Made by a program: the position numbers and the translations under genes. A stretch of DNA of 43,183 bases, from positions 1 through 43,183 of the forward strand of contig JAEKNQ010000048.1 in the NCBI GenBank assembly GCA_016464825.1, written 5' to 3'. Each line of letters opens with the position of its first letter. The stretch's first letter is position 1. This DNA is from Candidatus Dormiibacter inghamiae (GTDB taxonomy: Bacteria; Chloroflexota; Dormibacteria; Dormibacterales; Dormibacteraceae). Positions 15,482-22,253 of this stretch are shown here, in pieces. The notes under the pieces are model-generated. The model was not told where the DNA came from, ran no database searches, and saw only the letters and a program-made list of their open reading frames with translations.

Positions 15482-16154
15482 GACGGTGATCGTCACCGGG
15501 GGAGCGTCAGGGCTCGGGCGAGCGGTGGCCCAGGCGGTGGCAGAGGCCGGCTGGCAGCCTGTCGTGCTGGATCGGCAGCCTGCCCCAAGCGAGTTCGAAC
15601 AGGTGCTCGTGGACCTGGCCGACCCAGCCGCGGCCGAGGCGGCCGTCAACCAGGTTGCGCAGCGCAGCGGTGGGCTCAAAGCGGTGGTCACCGCCGGCGG
15701 CACCGACGCCTGCGGGCCTTTGGCGGAAGTGGCCTGGGAGCAGTGGGAGCGGGTGATCAGGGTCAATTTGCTCGGCACCGCAGCTGTCGTCCGCGCCGCT
15801 CTCCCCCACCTTGTGCAGAGCCGCGGCCGGATCGTCACTGTCGCTTCCACGCTCGGCCTGCGGGCCCTGCCGGATGCCAGCGCTTACTGCGCCAGCAAGT
15901 TTGGCGTCGTCGGGTTCAGCCGGGCCCTGGCCCTGGAGCTGGCCGGCCGGGTAGGGGTTACGCTGCTCATCCCCGGAGGGATGCGGACGGCATTCTTCGA
16001 CGGGCGCAGTGAGCAGTACCGGCCGGGAGCTGACGCCCAGCTGAACCGGCCAGAGGACGTGGCTGCCGCCGTGCTCTTCGCGCTCCGGCAGCCGGCCGGC
16101 TGCGAGCTGCGGGAGCTCATCATCACCCCCTCGTTGGAGCCGTCCTGGCCGTGA
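15474..16154 (+). CDS. Classical short-chain dehydrogenase/reductase in the heptose operon
   Basis: The 226-residue protein is a classical SDR: the cofactor loop TGGASGLGRAV near residue 9, a NAG-like region replaced by TAGGTDACG near residue 75, the catalytic serine in VTVASTLGL near residue 123, and YCASKFGVVGFSRAL with the catalytic Tyr and Lys near residues 140-144. An acidic residue after the second strand (VLDRQ) favours NAD over NADP. It is not an extended SDR, so it is not an orthologue of the heptose epimerase HldD (about 310 residues), although it might oxidise or reduce a sugar of this pathway. The start is the TTG overlapping the last codons of hldE by 8 nt; GTG 15486 is possible. 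Its stop overlaps the next GTG. Confidence 0.82.
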   Translation: MAETVIVTGGASGLGRAVAQAVAEAGWQPVVLDRQPAPSEFEQVLVDLADPAAAEAAVNQVAQRSGGLKAVVTAGGTDACGPLAEVAWEQWERVIRVNLLGTAAVVRAALPHLVQSRGRIVTVASTLGLRALPDASAYCASKFGVVGFSRALALELAGRVGVTLLIPGGMRTAFFDGRSEQYRPGADAQLNRPEDVAAAVLFALRQPAGCELRELIITPSLEPSWP

Positions 16155-17116
16155 GTCCGCCGGTCCTCCTGGCCCTGCGCACGCTGGGCCTGGGCGACCT
16201 GCTGACAGCGGTGCCTGCCCTGCGCGGACTGGCAACGTCGTTTCCGCGCCACCGCCGGCTCCTCGCCTGTCCCTCTGTGCTGGCGCCACTGGTCCAGACG
16301 ATCGGCGCGGGCTTCGAGACGCTGCCAACCGGGGAGCTGGAACCGCTGCTCGTGCGACGGCCCGAGGTGGCTGTGAACCTGAACGGTCGTGGACCCGAGA
16401 GCCACCGCCTCCTCCTGGCCACACGGCCGGAACGCTTTATCGCCTTCGAACAAGCCTCCGTGCCCGAGAGCTGGGGTCAACCGCGCTGGCACCCAGACGA
16501 ACATGAAGTGCGCCGCTGGTGTCGCCTGCTCTGGGAGTCGGGCCTGGCCGCCGACCCGGCCGACCTGGTCCTCCATCTGGGCCGCCTGCCGGCAGCGCCG
16601 ACCGGGACGGCGCGGGCCACGCTGATCCATCCCGGAGCCAAGAGCGCGGCGCGCCACTGGCCGGTTGAGAAGTGGGCGACCGTGGCAGCCGGAGAAGCAC
16701 ACCGAGGGCGTCAGGTGCTGGTCAGCGCCGGTCCGGGAGAGGAGTCCCTGGGCCGGCGGCTGCTCGAGCTGGCCGGACTCCCGGCCGATCACCTGCTCCA
16801 CGGCCTGGCCCTGGACCGGCTGGCAGCGGCGGTGGCTGCGAGCGGCCGGGTGGCCTGCGCCGATACGGGGCTGGCCCATCTCGCCACAGCCACCAGGACT
16901 CCCTCAGTCGTCCTCTTCGGCCCCACGCCACCCCAGCTCTGGGGCCCGCCGGCGGATGCTCCGCACTTAGCGATCTGGCGCGGACCGGCCGGTGATCCGC
17001 TGGGCAGAAAGCCCCATTCCGGTCTGCTGTCGATCGACCCGGACGAGGTTCTGGCTGCTCTGGCAGAGCTGCCCCAGCGGTCAACGGTCGCCCTGGCACC
17101 GAACCTGGCCGGCTGA
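16151..17116 (+). CDS. GT9-family glycosyltransferase (second heptosyltransferase-like enzyme)
   Basis: This 321-residue GT-B protein is the second GT9 member in the operon. It begins VLLALRTLGLGDLLTAVPAL, the family's L.LR..GLGDLL motif. It has ATLIHPGAKSAARHWPVEKW near residue 157, with the histidine and lysine of the donor phosphate site. Near residue 235 is VACADTGLAHLATATRTPSV, the DTGxxHLA signature, followed by LFGPTPPQLWGPP. It should transfer heptose, or a related sugar from ADP, onto the glycan started by the preceding enzymes. The GTG overlaps the SDR stop. It is the last gene of the run; 48 bp follow before the next small gene, which has its own Shine-Dalgarno sequence. Confidence 0.86.
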   Translation: MSPPVLLALRTLGLGDLLTAVPALRGLATSFPRHRRLLACPSVLAPLVQTIGAGFETLPTGELEPLLVRRPEVAVNLNGRGPESHRLLLATRPERFIAFEQASVPESWGQPRWHPDEHEVRRWCRLLWESGLAADPADLVLHLGRLPAAPTGTARATLIHPGAKSAARHWPVEKWATVAAGEAHRGRQVLVSAGPGEESLGRRLLELAGLPADHLLHGLALDRLAAAVAASGRVACADTGLAHLATATRTPSVVLFGPTPPQLWGPPADAPHLAIWRGPAGDPLGRKPHSGLLSIDPDEVLAALAELPQRSTVALAPNLAG

Positions 17117-17164
17117 TATCGTGACTGTGCAGTTTCGTCAGCCTGAATCGAGGAGGAGACACAC

Positions 17165-17335
17165 ATGTGCATGAGCTGTGGCTGCGGTGAACCGAACGAG
17201 CGTCATAAGCCGGGCGACATAACGCTGGACGATTTGAAGACGGCGGCCAGCAATCACGATCTCGAGGTCGAGCAAACGGCTGACAATATCCACGACCTCG
17301 CTCGCGACCTGAAGCAGTCAGGCCAGATCACCTAA
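17165..17335 (+). CDS. 56-residue protein with MCMSCGCG motif
   Basis: A Shine-Dalgarno run (GAGGAGGAG, about 17149-17157) stands before ATG 17165, and the frame ends at TAA 17335. The product starts MCMSCGCGEPNERHKPGD, with three closely spaced cysteines that could bind a metal or iron-sulfur centre. An acidic helical part follows (LDDLKTAASNHDLEVEQTAD, then IHDLARDLKQSG). Short proteins with this MCxxCGCG start and an ITLDDL helix recur in Actinobacteria from memory; their role is not known to me. TATCGT near 17117-17122 could be its -10 box. It is separate from the heptose operon by spacing. Confidence 0.7.
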   Translation: MCMSCGCGEPNERHKPGDITLDDLKTAASNHDLEVEQTADNIHDLARDLKQSGQIT

Positions 17336-17387
17336 CCGCAGGCCAGAGGCAGGCGGCCTCAGGCTGATCGCCGGGGGGTCTTGTCTG

Positions 17388-17940
17388 ATGCATGACATCC
17401 TCAGCCTGCCGCTCTCCGAACTGCGGGAGGCGGCCCAAGGCTGCCGCGCCTGCGATCTCTGGCAGAACGCGACCCAGACGGTCTTCGGTGAGGGCGAGCG
17501 CACCGCTCGCCTGCTGTTCGTCGGAGATCAGCCTGGGGATCATGAGGACCGCGCCCTGGACGGGGCTGGGATCGACCGCCGGGACGCCTACGTGACCAAC
17601 GCCGTCAAGCACTCGGGTGCAGCCGTGGCGGCTGCATAAGAAGCCCAACGCGGGAGAGATTCGCGCCTGCGCGCCCTGGCTCGGAGCGGAGGTCGCGGCG
17701 GTGCGGCTGAAGCTGCTGGTCGCTCTCGGCGCCACAGGGGCCCAGGCCCTCTTCGGGCCCTCCTTCCGCGTGCTCGCCCAACGCGGCGAGGTGCTGAGCA
17801 CACTGCTCGGCCTCGCTGGTCTGGGCACAGTGCATCCCTCCTCGATCCTGCGAGCCCCTGACGAAGAGGCCCACCAGCTCGCCTACCGAGCCTTCATCAA
17901 AGACCGCAGCGTGGCGGCGGCGGTGGTTGGGGGCGGCTGA
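17388..17940 (+). pseudogene. Broken uracil-DNA glycosylase, UdgX-like (family 4 related)
   Basis: Two overlapping frames together encode one glycosylase. The first (17388-17639) has CRACDLWQNATQTVFGEGE with the iron-sulfur cysteines and the catalytic-region motif LLFVGDQPGDHED. It then jumps to RALDGAGIDRRDAYVTNAVKH. The residues normally between these (the LAGRPFVGPAG stretch that forms part of the active site, about 15 residues) are missing. After VTNAVKH (17607-17612) the reading continues one frame over as RVQPWRLHKKPNAGEIRAC and runs to 17940 with VALGATGAQALFGPSFRV and VHPSSILRAPDE. The RLHKKP element resembles the loop found in UdgX but not in ordinary family 4 enzymes. Both the in-frame deletion and the shift would abolish activity. 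Confidence 0.8.
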
Positions 17941-17950
17941 AGCAGGCGCC

Positions 17951-18358
17951 TCACTGCTTGCGCTGGATCGCCCTGGCCAGCTCCTCCTTTGCCATCCTGG
18001 ATGCACGCTTGACGCCCAGCGAACGCGCCCGCTCGTAAAGCTCCTGCCGCGTGTGGCCAAGGACATCCACCCCGCCGAAGGTTTCTTTCTCGGCCCGGCG
18101 CGCCTGCTCGCCGCTGAGAGCGGCCTGCGGATCGCTCGGCCCTGGCTCAGCCTTGGGCTCCCAGTGGTCCCCCACCTTCTCATGGGTGTGCTTCAGCGCT
18201 GACCAAGCGGTGCGGTAGGCCCTCTCACCCTCGCCGTACTGCTCCTCAGCGCTGGCATGAGTCTCCACGAAGGTCCGCTGGGCTTTGGCGTCGGACCGCT
18301 TCAACGTCGAGGGTAGCTCCTCAGCACCGCTTGGCTGCTTGGCTCTTCTTCTGGGCAT
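17951..18358 (-). CDS. ChaB-family protein with a Rho-N/SAP-like C-terminal helix pair
   Basis: The 135-residue product has a ChaB domain at about residues 14-68: ELPSTLKRSDAKAQRTFVE, then AEEQYGEGERAYRTAWSALK and a WEPK end. ChaB domains, first named in E. coli beside a cation transporter, are small helical modules of unclear function that are frequent in Actinobacteria. Residues 100-135 (HTRQELYERARSLGVKRASR, then MAKEELARAIQRKQ) match the Rho N-terminal or SAP-like helix pattern found in such proteins and may bind nucleic acid. The ATG at 18358 follows TAAGGT by 6 nt. Its stop converges with the broken UdgX gene, 10 bp away. Confidence 0.82.
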   Translation of the reverse strand: MPRRRAKQPSGAEELPSTLKRSDAKAQRTFVETHASAEEQYGEGERAYRTAWSALKHTHEKVGDHWEPKAEPGPSDPQAALSGEQARRAEKETFGGVDVLGHTRQELYERARSLGVKRASRMAKEELARAIQRKQ

Positions 18359-18364
18359 CCGGAA

Positions 18365-18370
18365 ACCTTA
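18365..18370 (-). promoter_or_regulatory. -10 box for leaderless ChaB gene
   Basis: TAAGGT on the minus strand ends 6 nt before the ATG at 18358. Adjacent on its upstream side is a perfect 14-bp palindrome (GCCCCGCGCGGGGC, 18371-18384), between this promoter and the divergent one at 18426, which could bind a shared regulator. Confidence 0.45.
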
Positions 18371-18425
18371 GCCCCGCGCGGGGCAGACTGACCGGCCGAT
18401 CCGCCCGGCGAAGCGTCGGCGCCTG

Positions 18426-18431
18426 TAGCGT
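18426..18431 (+). promoter_or_regulatory. -10 box for leaderless LLM oxidoreductase gene
   Basis: TAGCGT ends 7 nt before ATG 18439, without a Shine-Dalgarno sequence. Confidence 0.45.
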
Positions 18432-18438
18432 TCCGGCC

Positions 18439-19233
18439 ATGAGTGAAGTCAAGTTCGGTGTCCAGCTCCATCCCCAACACACCACCATGGCCGACATGCG
18501 GCGAGCCTGGCGAGCGGCCGACGAGCTGGGCGTCGACAGCATCACCACCTGGGATCACTTCTATCCCCTCTACGGTGACCAGCAAGGCGCTCATTTCGAG
18601 GGCTGGACCACCCTTGCCGCCATGGCCGCGGAAACCCAGCGAGCGCAGGTGGGCATCCTTGTCACCTGCAACAGCTATCGCAATCCGGATCTGCTGGCCG
18701 ACATGGCCAGGACTGTCGATCACATCAGCCAGGGCCGCACTGTGCTCGGTCTCGGAGCCGGCTGGTACGAGCACGACTACCGCGAGTACGGCTACGACTT
18801 CGCGACAGCCCCTGAGCGGCTGCGCGCCTTTGAGGATTCTCTACGCCGCATAAAGGCGCGCCTGGCAAAACTGAATCCGCCGCCTTTAGGCCGGCTCCCC
18901 ATCCTGATCGGAGGCGGTGGCGAGAAGGTGACTCTGCGCCTCGTGGCCACGTACGCGGACATGTGGAACTCGGTCACCAACGATGTCCAGCTGTTCCGGC
19001 GCAAGCAGGCGATTCTCGACAGCTGGTGTGCGAAGGTCGGTAGGGCCCCGCGGCAGATCGAACGCTCGGTTCTCTTCGAACCTGAGCAGGTCCCCGACCC
19101 GAGCGGATTTATCGCCGCCGGCGCCGGACACCTGATAGTCCAGTGGCGGCACCCGTTTTCCATCGAGCCGATAGCGAAGTTGAGAGAGCGCCTGCGGCAG
19201 TCGGGCAAGGAGGCGGCGGCGGCTCAAGCCTGA
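18439..19233 (+). CDS. LLM-class (F420-dependent-type) oxidoreductase
   Basis: The 264-residue protein is a luciferase-like monooxygenase-fold TIM barrel of the F420 group. It shows KFGVQLHPQHTTMADMRRAW at the start, GVDSITTWDHFYPLYG near residue 31, LVTCNSYRNPDLLADMARTV near residue 75, and GRTVLGLGAGWYEHDYREYG near residue 102, the last being the strongest family signature. LPILIGGGGEKVTLRLVATY near residue 154 forms the phosphate-binding part. Members reduce or oxidise small molecules with F420 or FMN; the exact cofactor and substrate cannot be settled here. The frame is open further upstream to 18331, but the -10 box at 18426 and the family's usual N terminus fix ATG 18439. It appears to be a single-gene unit. 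Confidence 0.88.
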   Translation: MSEVKFGVQLHPQHTTMADMRRAWRAADELGVDSITTWDHFYPLYGDQQGAHFEGWTTLAAMAAETQRAQVGILVTCNSYRNPDLLADMARTVDHISQGRTVLGLGAGWYEHDYREYGYDFATAPERLRAFEDSLRRIKARLAKLNPPPLGRLPILIGGGGEKVTLRLVATYADMWNSVTNDVQLFRRKQAILDSWCAKVGRAPRQIERSVLFEPEQVPDPSGFIAAGAGHLIVQWRHPFSIEPIAKLRERLRQSGKEAAAAQA

Positions 19234-19335
19234 CGAAGCGCCAGGATTTTGCCAGGTCCACCGTGCCTAACATGGACGCAAAGCGCTGTCACAAATAATT
19301 TCACCGCCAGAGCCGCTTTTTCTCGGGGGGAACCG

Positions 19336-20184
19336 ATGACCGAGCAGACCATGCCGCCGCAGAAGCAGAGCCAGCCTGGTCGACAACATGCCATGGATCC
19401 GGCGCCTGAGGTCGGCAAGAACTACCGCGCCGCGGGCAAGCTGGAGGGCCGGGTGGCACTGGTGACGGGCGGTGACAGCGGCATCGGCCGTTCAGTGGCG
19501 GTCCTCTTCGCCAAGGAGGGCGCTGACGTGGCGGTCGTCTATCTCGAGGAGACCGAGGACGCCGACGCGACCAAGCGCCTGGTCGAGGCGGAGGGAAGGC
19601 GCTGCCTCACGATGGCGGGCGACGTGGGCCAGGAGAGCTTCTGCGCCAAGGCCGTCGAGCGGACAGTGGCCGAGCTGGGCCGCCTCGACATCCTCGTCAA
19701 CAACGCTGCCGAGCAGCACAAGGCGACCTCCCTCGAAGAGATCACGGCTGAGCAGCTCGAGAAGACTTTCAGGACCAACATCTTCGGCTACTTCTTCATG
19801 GCCAAGGCGGCGCTGAAGCATCTGAAGGAGGGGAGCGCCATCATCAACACCACCTCGATCACCGCCTACCAGGGCAACCCGGGGCTGATGGACTACGCCT
19901 CCACGAAGGGCGCCATAGTCGCGTTCACCCGCTCCCTCTCCCAGTCGCTGATCAGCCAGGGCATCAGGGTCAATGGCGTGGCCCCGGGTCCGATCTGGAC
20001 TCCGCTGATACCCGCCACCTTCAGCGAGGAGGACGTCGCCAAGTTCGGTCAGGACACACCTATGAAGCGGCCCGGCCAGCCGGACGAGGTGGCCACGTGC
20101 TACGTCTTCCTGGCTTCGGACGACTCCTCATACATGGCGGGCCAGATCCTTCACCCCAACGGCGGCCAGGTGGTCAATGGCTAA
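19336..20184 (+). CDS. SDR oxidoreductase of the YhdG/general-stress type
   Basis: The 282-residue protein has the long N-terminal extension seen in stress-related SDRs (PPQKQSQPGRQHAMDPAP), then a classical SDR core: VTGGDSGIGRSVAVLFAKEG near residue 45, LVNNAAEQHKA near residue 121, INTTSITAYQGNPGLMDYAS carrying the catalytic serine and tyrosine, and STKGAIVAFTRSL with the lysine. The C terminus (MAGQILHPNGGQVVNG) is also typical. Such enzymes use NAD(P) to reduce small carbonyls; the substrate is unknown. ATG 19336 follows a G-rich Shine-Dalgarno-like run (GGGGGGAA). The frame upstream to 19249 is not needed. It overlaps the next gene by 8 nt, so the two SDRs are co-translated. Confidence 0.88.
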   Translation: MTEQTMPPQKQSQPGRQHAMDPAPEVGKNYRAAGKLEGRVALVTGGDSGIGRSVAVLFAKEGADVAVVYLEETEDADATKRLVEAEGRRCLTMAGDVGQESFCAKAVERTVAELGRLDILVNNAAEQHKATSLEEITAEQLEKTFRTNIFGYFFMAKAALKHLKEGSAIINTTSITAYQGNPGLMDYASTKGAIVAFTRSLSQSLISQGIRVNGVAPGPIWTPLIPATFSEEDVAKFGQDTPMKRPGQPDEVATCYVFLASDDSSYMAGQILHPNGGQVVNG

Positions 20185-21205
20185 ACCCGGAGGCCTCGTC
20201 CTCGGGCTGGGGGCGACCGGTGTGAGCCTGGCGGTTCTGGCCGCCCGGCGCCGGCGAGAGCTGCTGGATCTGAGCGACCACACGGCATTGGTCACCGGAG
20301 GTTCTCGTGGCCTTGGCTTTCTGATCGCCGGCGAGCTCGTCCGGCAGGGCTGCCGGCGCGTCGCGATCTGCGCCCGGGACCTGGACCAGCTGGCCCGAGC
20401 TCAGGAACTGCTCAGCGCGGACGGCGTCCAGGTGGTTGCCCTGCCCTGTGACGTCAGCGACCAGCGGCAGGTCGAGAACCTCATCCAGCAGGTGGAGGAA
20501 CGGCTCGGTCCAGTCGACCTGCTGGTCAACAACGCTGGCGTCATCCAGGTCGGCCCCCAGGCGGCCCTCACCGAGGCCGACTACCGGGAGGCGCTCGACA
20601 TCATGTTCTGGGGAGTCCTCCAGCCGACGCTCGCTGTGCTGCCGAGCATGCGGCGCCGGCACGCCGGCCACATCGTCAACATCACCTCCATCGGCGGCAA
20701 GATCAGTGTCCCCCATCTCAGCGCCTACAGCACCGCCAAGTTCGCCGCCGCTGGGTTCTCGGAGGGCCTGCACGCCGAGCTGGCTCGCGAGGGGATCGCG
20801 GTCACCACGGTTGTCCCCGGGCTCATGCGAACTGGCTCCCACCTGAACGCCAAGTTCAAGGTGGACGGCGATTATCCGCTCTTCGCCCTCGGCGCCAGTC
20901 TGCCGGGCATCTCGATGGATGCCGAACGGGCCGCCCGACAGATAGTCGTGGCCGCCCGGCGCGGCGCCGCCGAGGTCATCCTCTCCCTCCCCGCCAAGGT
21001 GGCGGTGCGCGTGAATGGTGTCGCTCCTGCCTCAGTCAGCCGTGTCCTGGGCCTGGTCGCACGCTTGCTCCCGGCGGCGCCGGCTCAGCCGGCCCAAGCG
21101 AGCAGCGGCCGCGAAGTCGAGCAGAGAAAAACCAATGCCGGCCTTCGTCTGGCAACGGGCCTGTCGCGAAACGCGGCTCGTCGCTTCAACCAGACCCAGC
21201 TCTAG
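20177..21205 (+). CDS. SDR oxidoreductase with hydrophobic N terminus
   Basis: The 342-residue product starts with a hydrophobic segment (GLVLGLGATGVSLAVLAA, about residues 6-23) followed by arginines, which could anchor it in the membrane. The classical SDR core follows: LVTGGSRGLGFLIAGELV near residue 39, ICARDLDQL for the cofactor, LVNNAGVIQVGPQ near residue 117, the catalytic region ITSIGGKISVPHLSAYSTAK near residue 172, and VVPGLMRTGS. The arginine in CARD suggests NADP. The C-terminal 60 residues are proline/alanine- and arginine-rich with no known motif. It lies in an operon with the preceding SDR. A lipid or other membrane substrate is a guess from the anchor alone. Confidence 0.85.
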   Translation: MAKPGGLVLGLGATGVSLAVLAARRRRELLDLSDHTALVTGGSRGLGFLIAGELVRQGCRRVAICARDLDQLARAQELLSADGVQVVALPCDVSDQRQVENLIQQVEERLGPVDLLVNNAGVIQVGPQAALTEADYREALDIMFWGVLQPTLAVLPSMRRRHAGHIVNITSIGGKISVPHLSAYSTAKFAAAGFSEGLHAELAREGIAVTTVVPGLMRTGSHLNAKFKVDGDYPLFALGASLPGISMDAERAARQIVVAARRGAAEVILSLPAKVAVRVNGVAPASVSRVLGLVARLLPAAPAQPAQASSGREVEQRKTNAGLRLATGLSRNAARRFNQTQL

Positions 21206-21239
21206 CAGCACCGTCGGAGAACTTGGCGCTAGAGTAGTA

Positions 21240-21249
21240 CATACGTATG
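21240..21249 (+). promoter_or_regulatory. Perfect 10-bp palindrome at the TetR start codon (possible operator)
   Basis: CATACGTATG is exactly self-complementary and includes the ATG of the tetR gene. TAGAGT at 21230-21235 could be the -10 box, so a repressor bound here would block transcription initiation. Autoregulation is inferred from position only. Confidence 0.35.
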
Positions 21250-21885
21250 ACCCAGGGGCTTGCCGAAGGCACCAGCGTCCGGGAGCAGATCATCCGTGCG
21301 GCGGCTGAATCCCTGCTCGACGCCGGGTACTCCGGCACCAGCGTCCGGGCCATCGCGCATCGCGCCGGCATCGCGATCGGCAACCTGCAGTACTACTTTC
21401 CGAACAAGTCAGAGCTCCTCGTTGCCGCCTGGCGCTATCTCACCGACCGCTCGGTGGAAGAGCTCCGCACGGCGCTGAATCAGGTGAACGATCCGCTTGA
21501 GGTGCTGCAGTTCGGGGTGGAGTCGATCTGGGGAACGCTGCGCAGCCTGGGCGACATGCAGCTGGCAGCGTTCGACCTCATGGTTCAGGCTCCCCGCACG
21601 GAACGATTGCAGGCCTACCTGCCTGAGCTCTTCACCCGCTATCGCGACGTGATCCAGGAGCAGATCGACCGCCTGGAGCGCGACGGCCGCGTCAGGTTGA
21701 GCGTGGACCGCGACATAGTCGTACCGCTGGTGTTGAACACGGTGCTCGGCTTCGGCCTCTACTACGTAGTTACCCGCGACGACGAGACCTGCCTGCGGAC
21801 CCTGCAGGCGTTTCCCCAGCTCGCCCGGTCGTTGGTCGAGCCCGTCCCGGCGCCCAGCGCGGCGGCCGGTGAGGAGAGGGCATGA
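21247..21885 (+). CDS. TetR-family transcriptional regulator
   Basis: The 212-residue protein has a standard TetR DNA-binding domain in residues 10-60: VREQIIRAAAESLLDAGYSG, TSVRAIAHRAGIAIGNLQYY as the helix-turn-helix, then FPNKSELLVAAWRYLTDR. The remainder is a helical ligand domain (residues 65-195) with no recognised subfamily. The last four bases (ATGA) overlap the start of the next gene, so it belongs to the same transcript as the prenyl synthase genes and may control them. No -35 box or ribosome site is evident upstream; the 10-bp palindrome at its start is a candidate operator. Confidence 0.88.
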   Translation: MTQGLAEGTSVREQIIRAAAESLLDAGYSGTSVRAIAHRAGIAIGNLQYYFPNKSELLVAAWRYLTDRSVEELRTALNQVNDPLEVLQFGVESIWGTLRSLGDMQLAAFDLMVQAPRTERLQAYLPELFTRYRDVIQEQIDRLERDGRVRLSVDRDIVVPLVLNTVLGFGLYYVVTRDDETCLRTLQAFPQLARSLVEPVPAPSAAAGEERA

Positions 21886-22253
21886 CGACTGCGGGCCTCC
21901 GCCTGGAGGAGGCCGATCTGAGCCCTCTGGAGGAGGTCTGGCAGGGCGACCTGAAGGACACGTACCGGCTCTACCGGAGGGCAGCCGATCATCTGGCCGC
22001 CCTGGCGGCGACGCTGGTCGAGCGGGCGGTGGATCTGCAGCAGCTGGGCGGAGAGCCGGCCCGGCCCCCGGAGCTGTTGCTGGGCGACCTCTGCCTCGCC
22101 CGCGCCTCGCGCCTATTGGCCGAGACCCGAGATCAGGGTCTCCAGGTCGGGTTTGCCCGCGTGGTCGAGCGCACGGCCGCCAGCGCCGCCGGCGGCTTCA
22201 AGGCGCCCCCGGTGCGCCAGCAACTGTTGGAGCTGCTGACCAGATCACGATGA
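21882..22253 (+). CDS. Small helical protein, possibly a HepS-like subunit of prenyl diphosphate synthase
   Basis: The 123-residue, all-helical product does not carry any aspartate-rich catalytic motif. The stretch ELLLGDLCLARASRLLAE near residue 63 resembles the L.GD...AR....LA helix found in prenyl synthases and in the non-catalytic HepS (component 1) subunit of heterodimeric heptaprenyl diphosphate synthases. Its location supports that reading: it lies directly before a prenyl synthase gene (ATGA overlap) and near menG, as hepS does in the hepS-menG-hepT cluster of Bacillus. It is far shorter than Bacillus HepS, so the assignment is an inference from one motif and the gene order. Confidence 0.5.
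   Translation: MTTAGLRLEEADLSPLEEVWQGDLKDTYRLYRRAADHLAALAATLVERAVDLQQLGGEPARPPELLLGDLCLARASRLLAETRDQGLQVGFARVVERTAASAAGGFKAPPVRQQLLELLTRSR

Noticed and set aside
15474..16154. Calling the operon SDR an HldD epimerase
   Set aside because: It is about 226 residues with classical SDR motifs; HldD is an extended SDR of about 310 residues.
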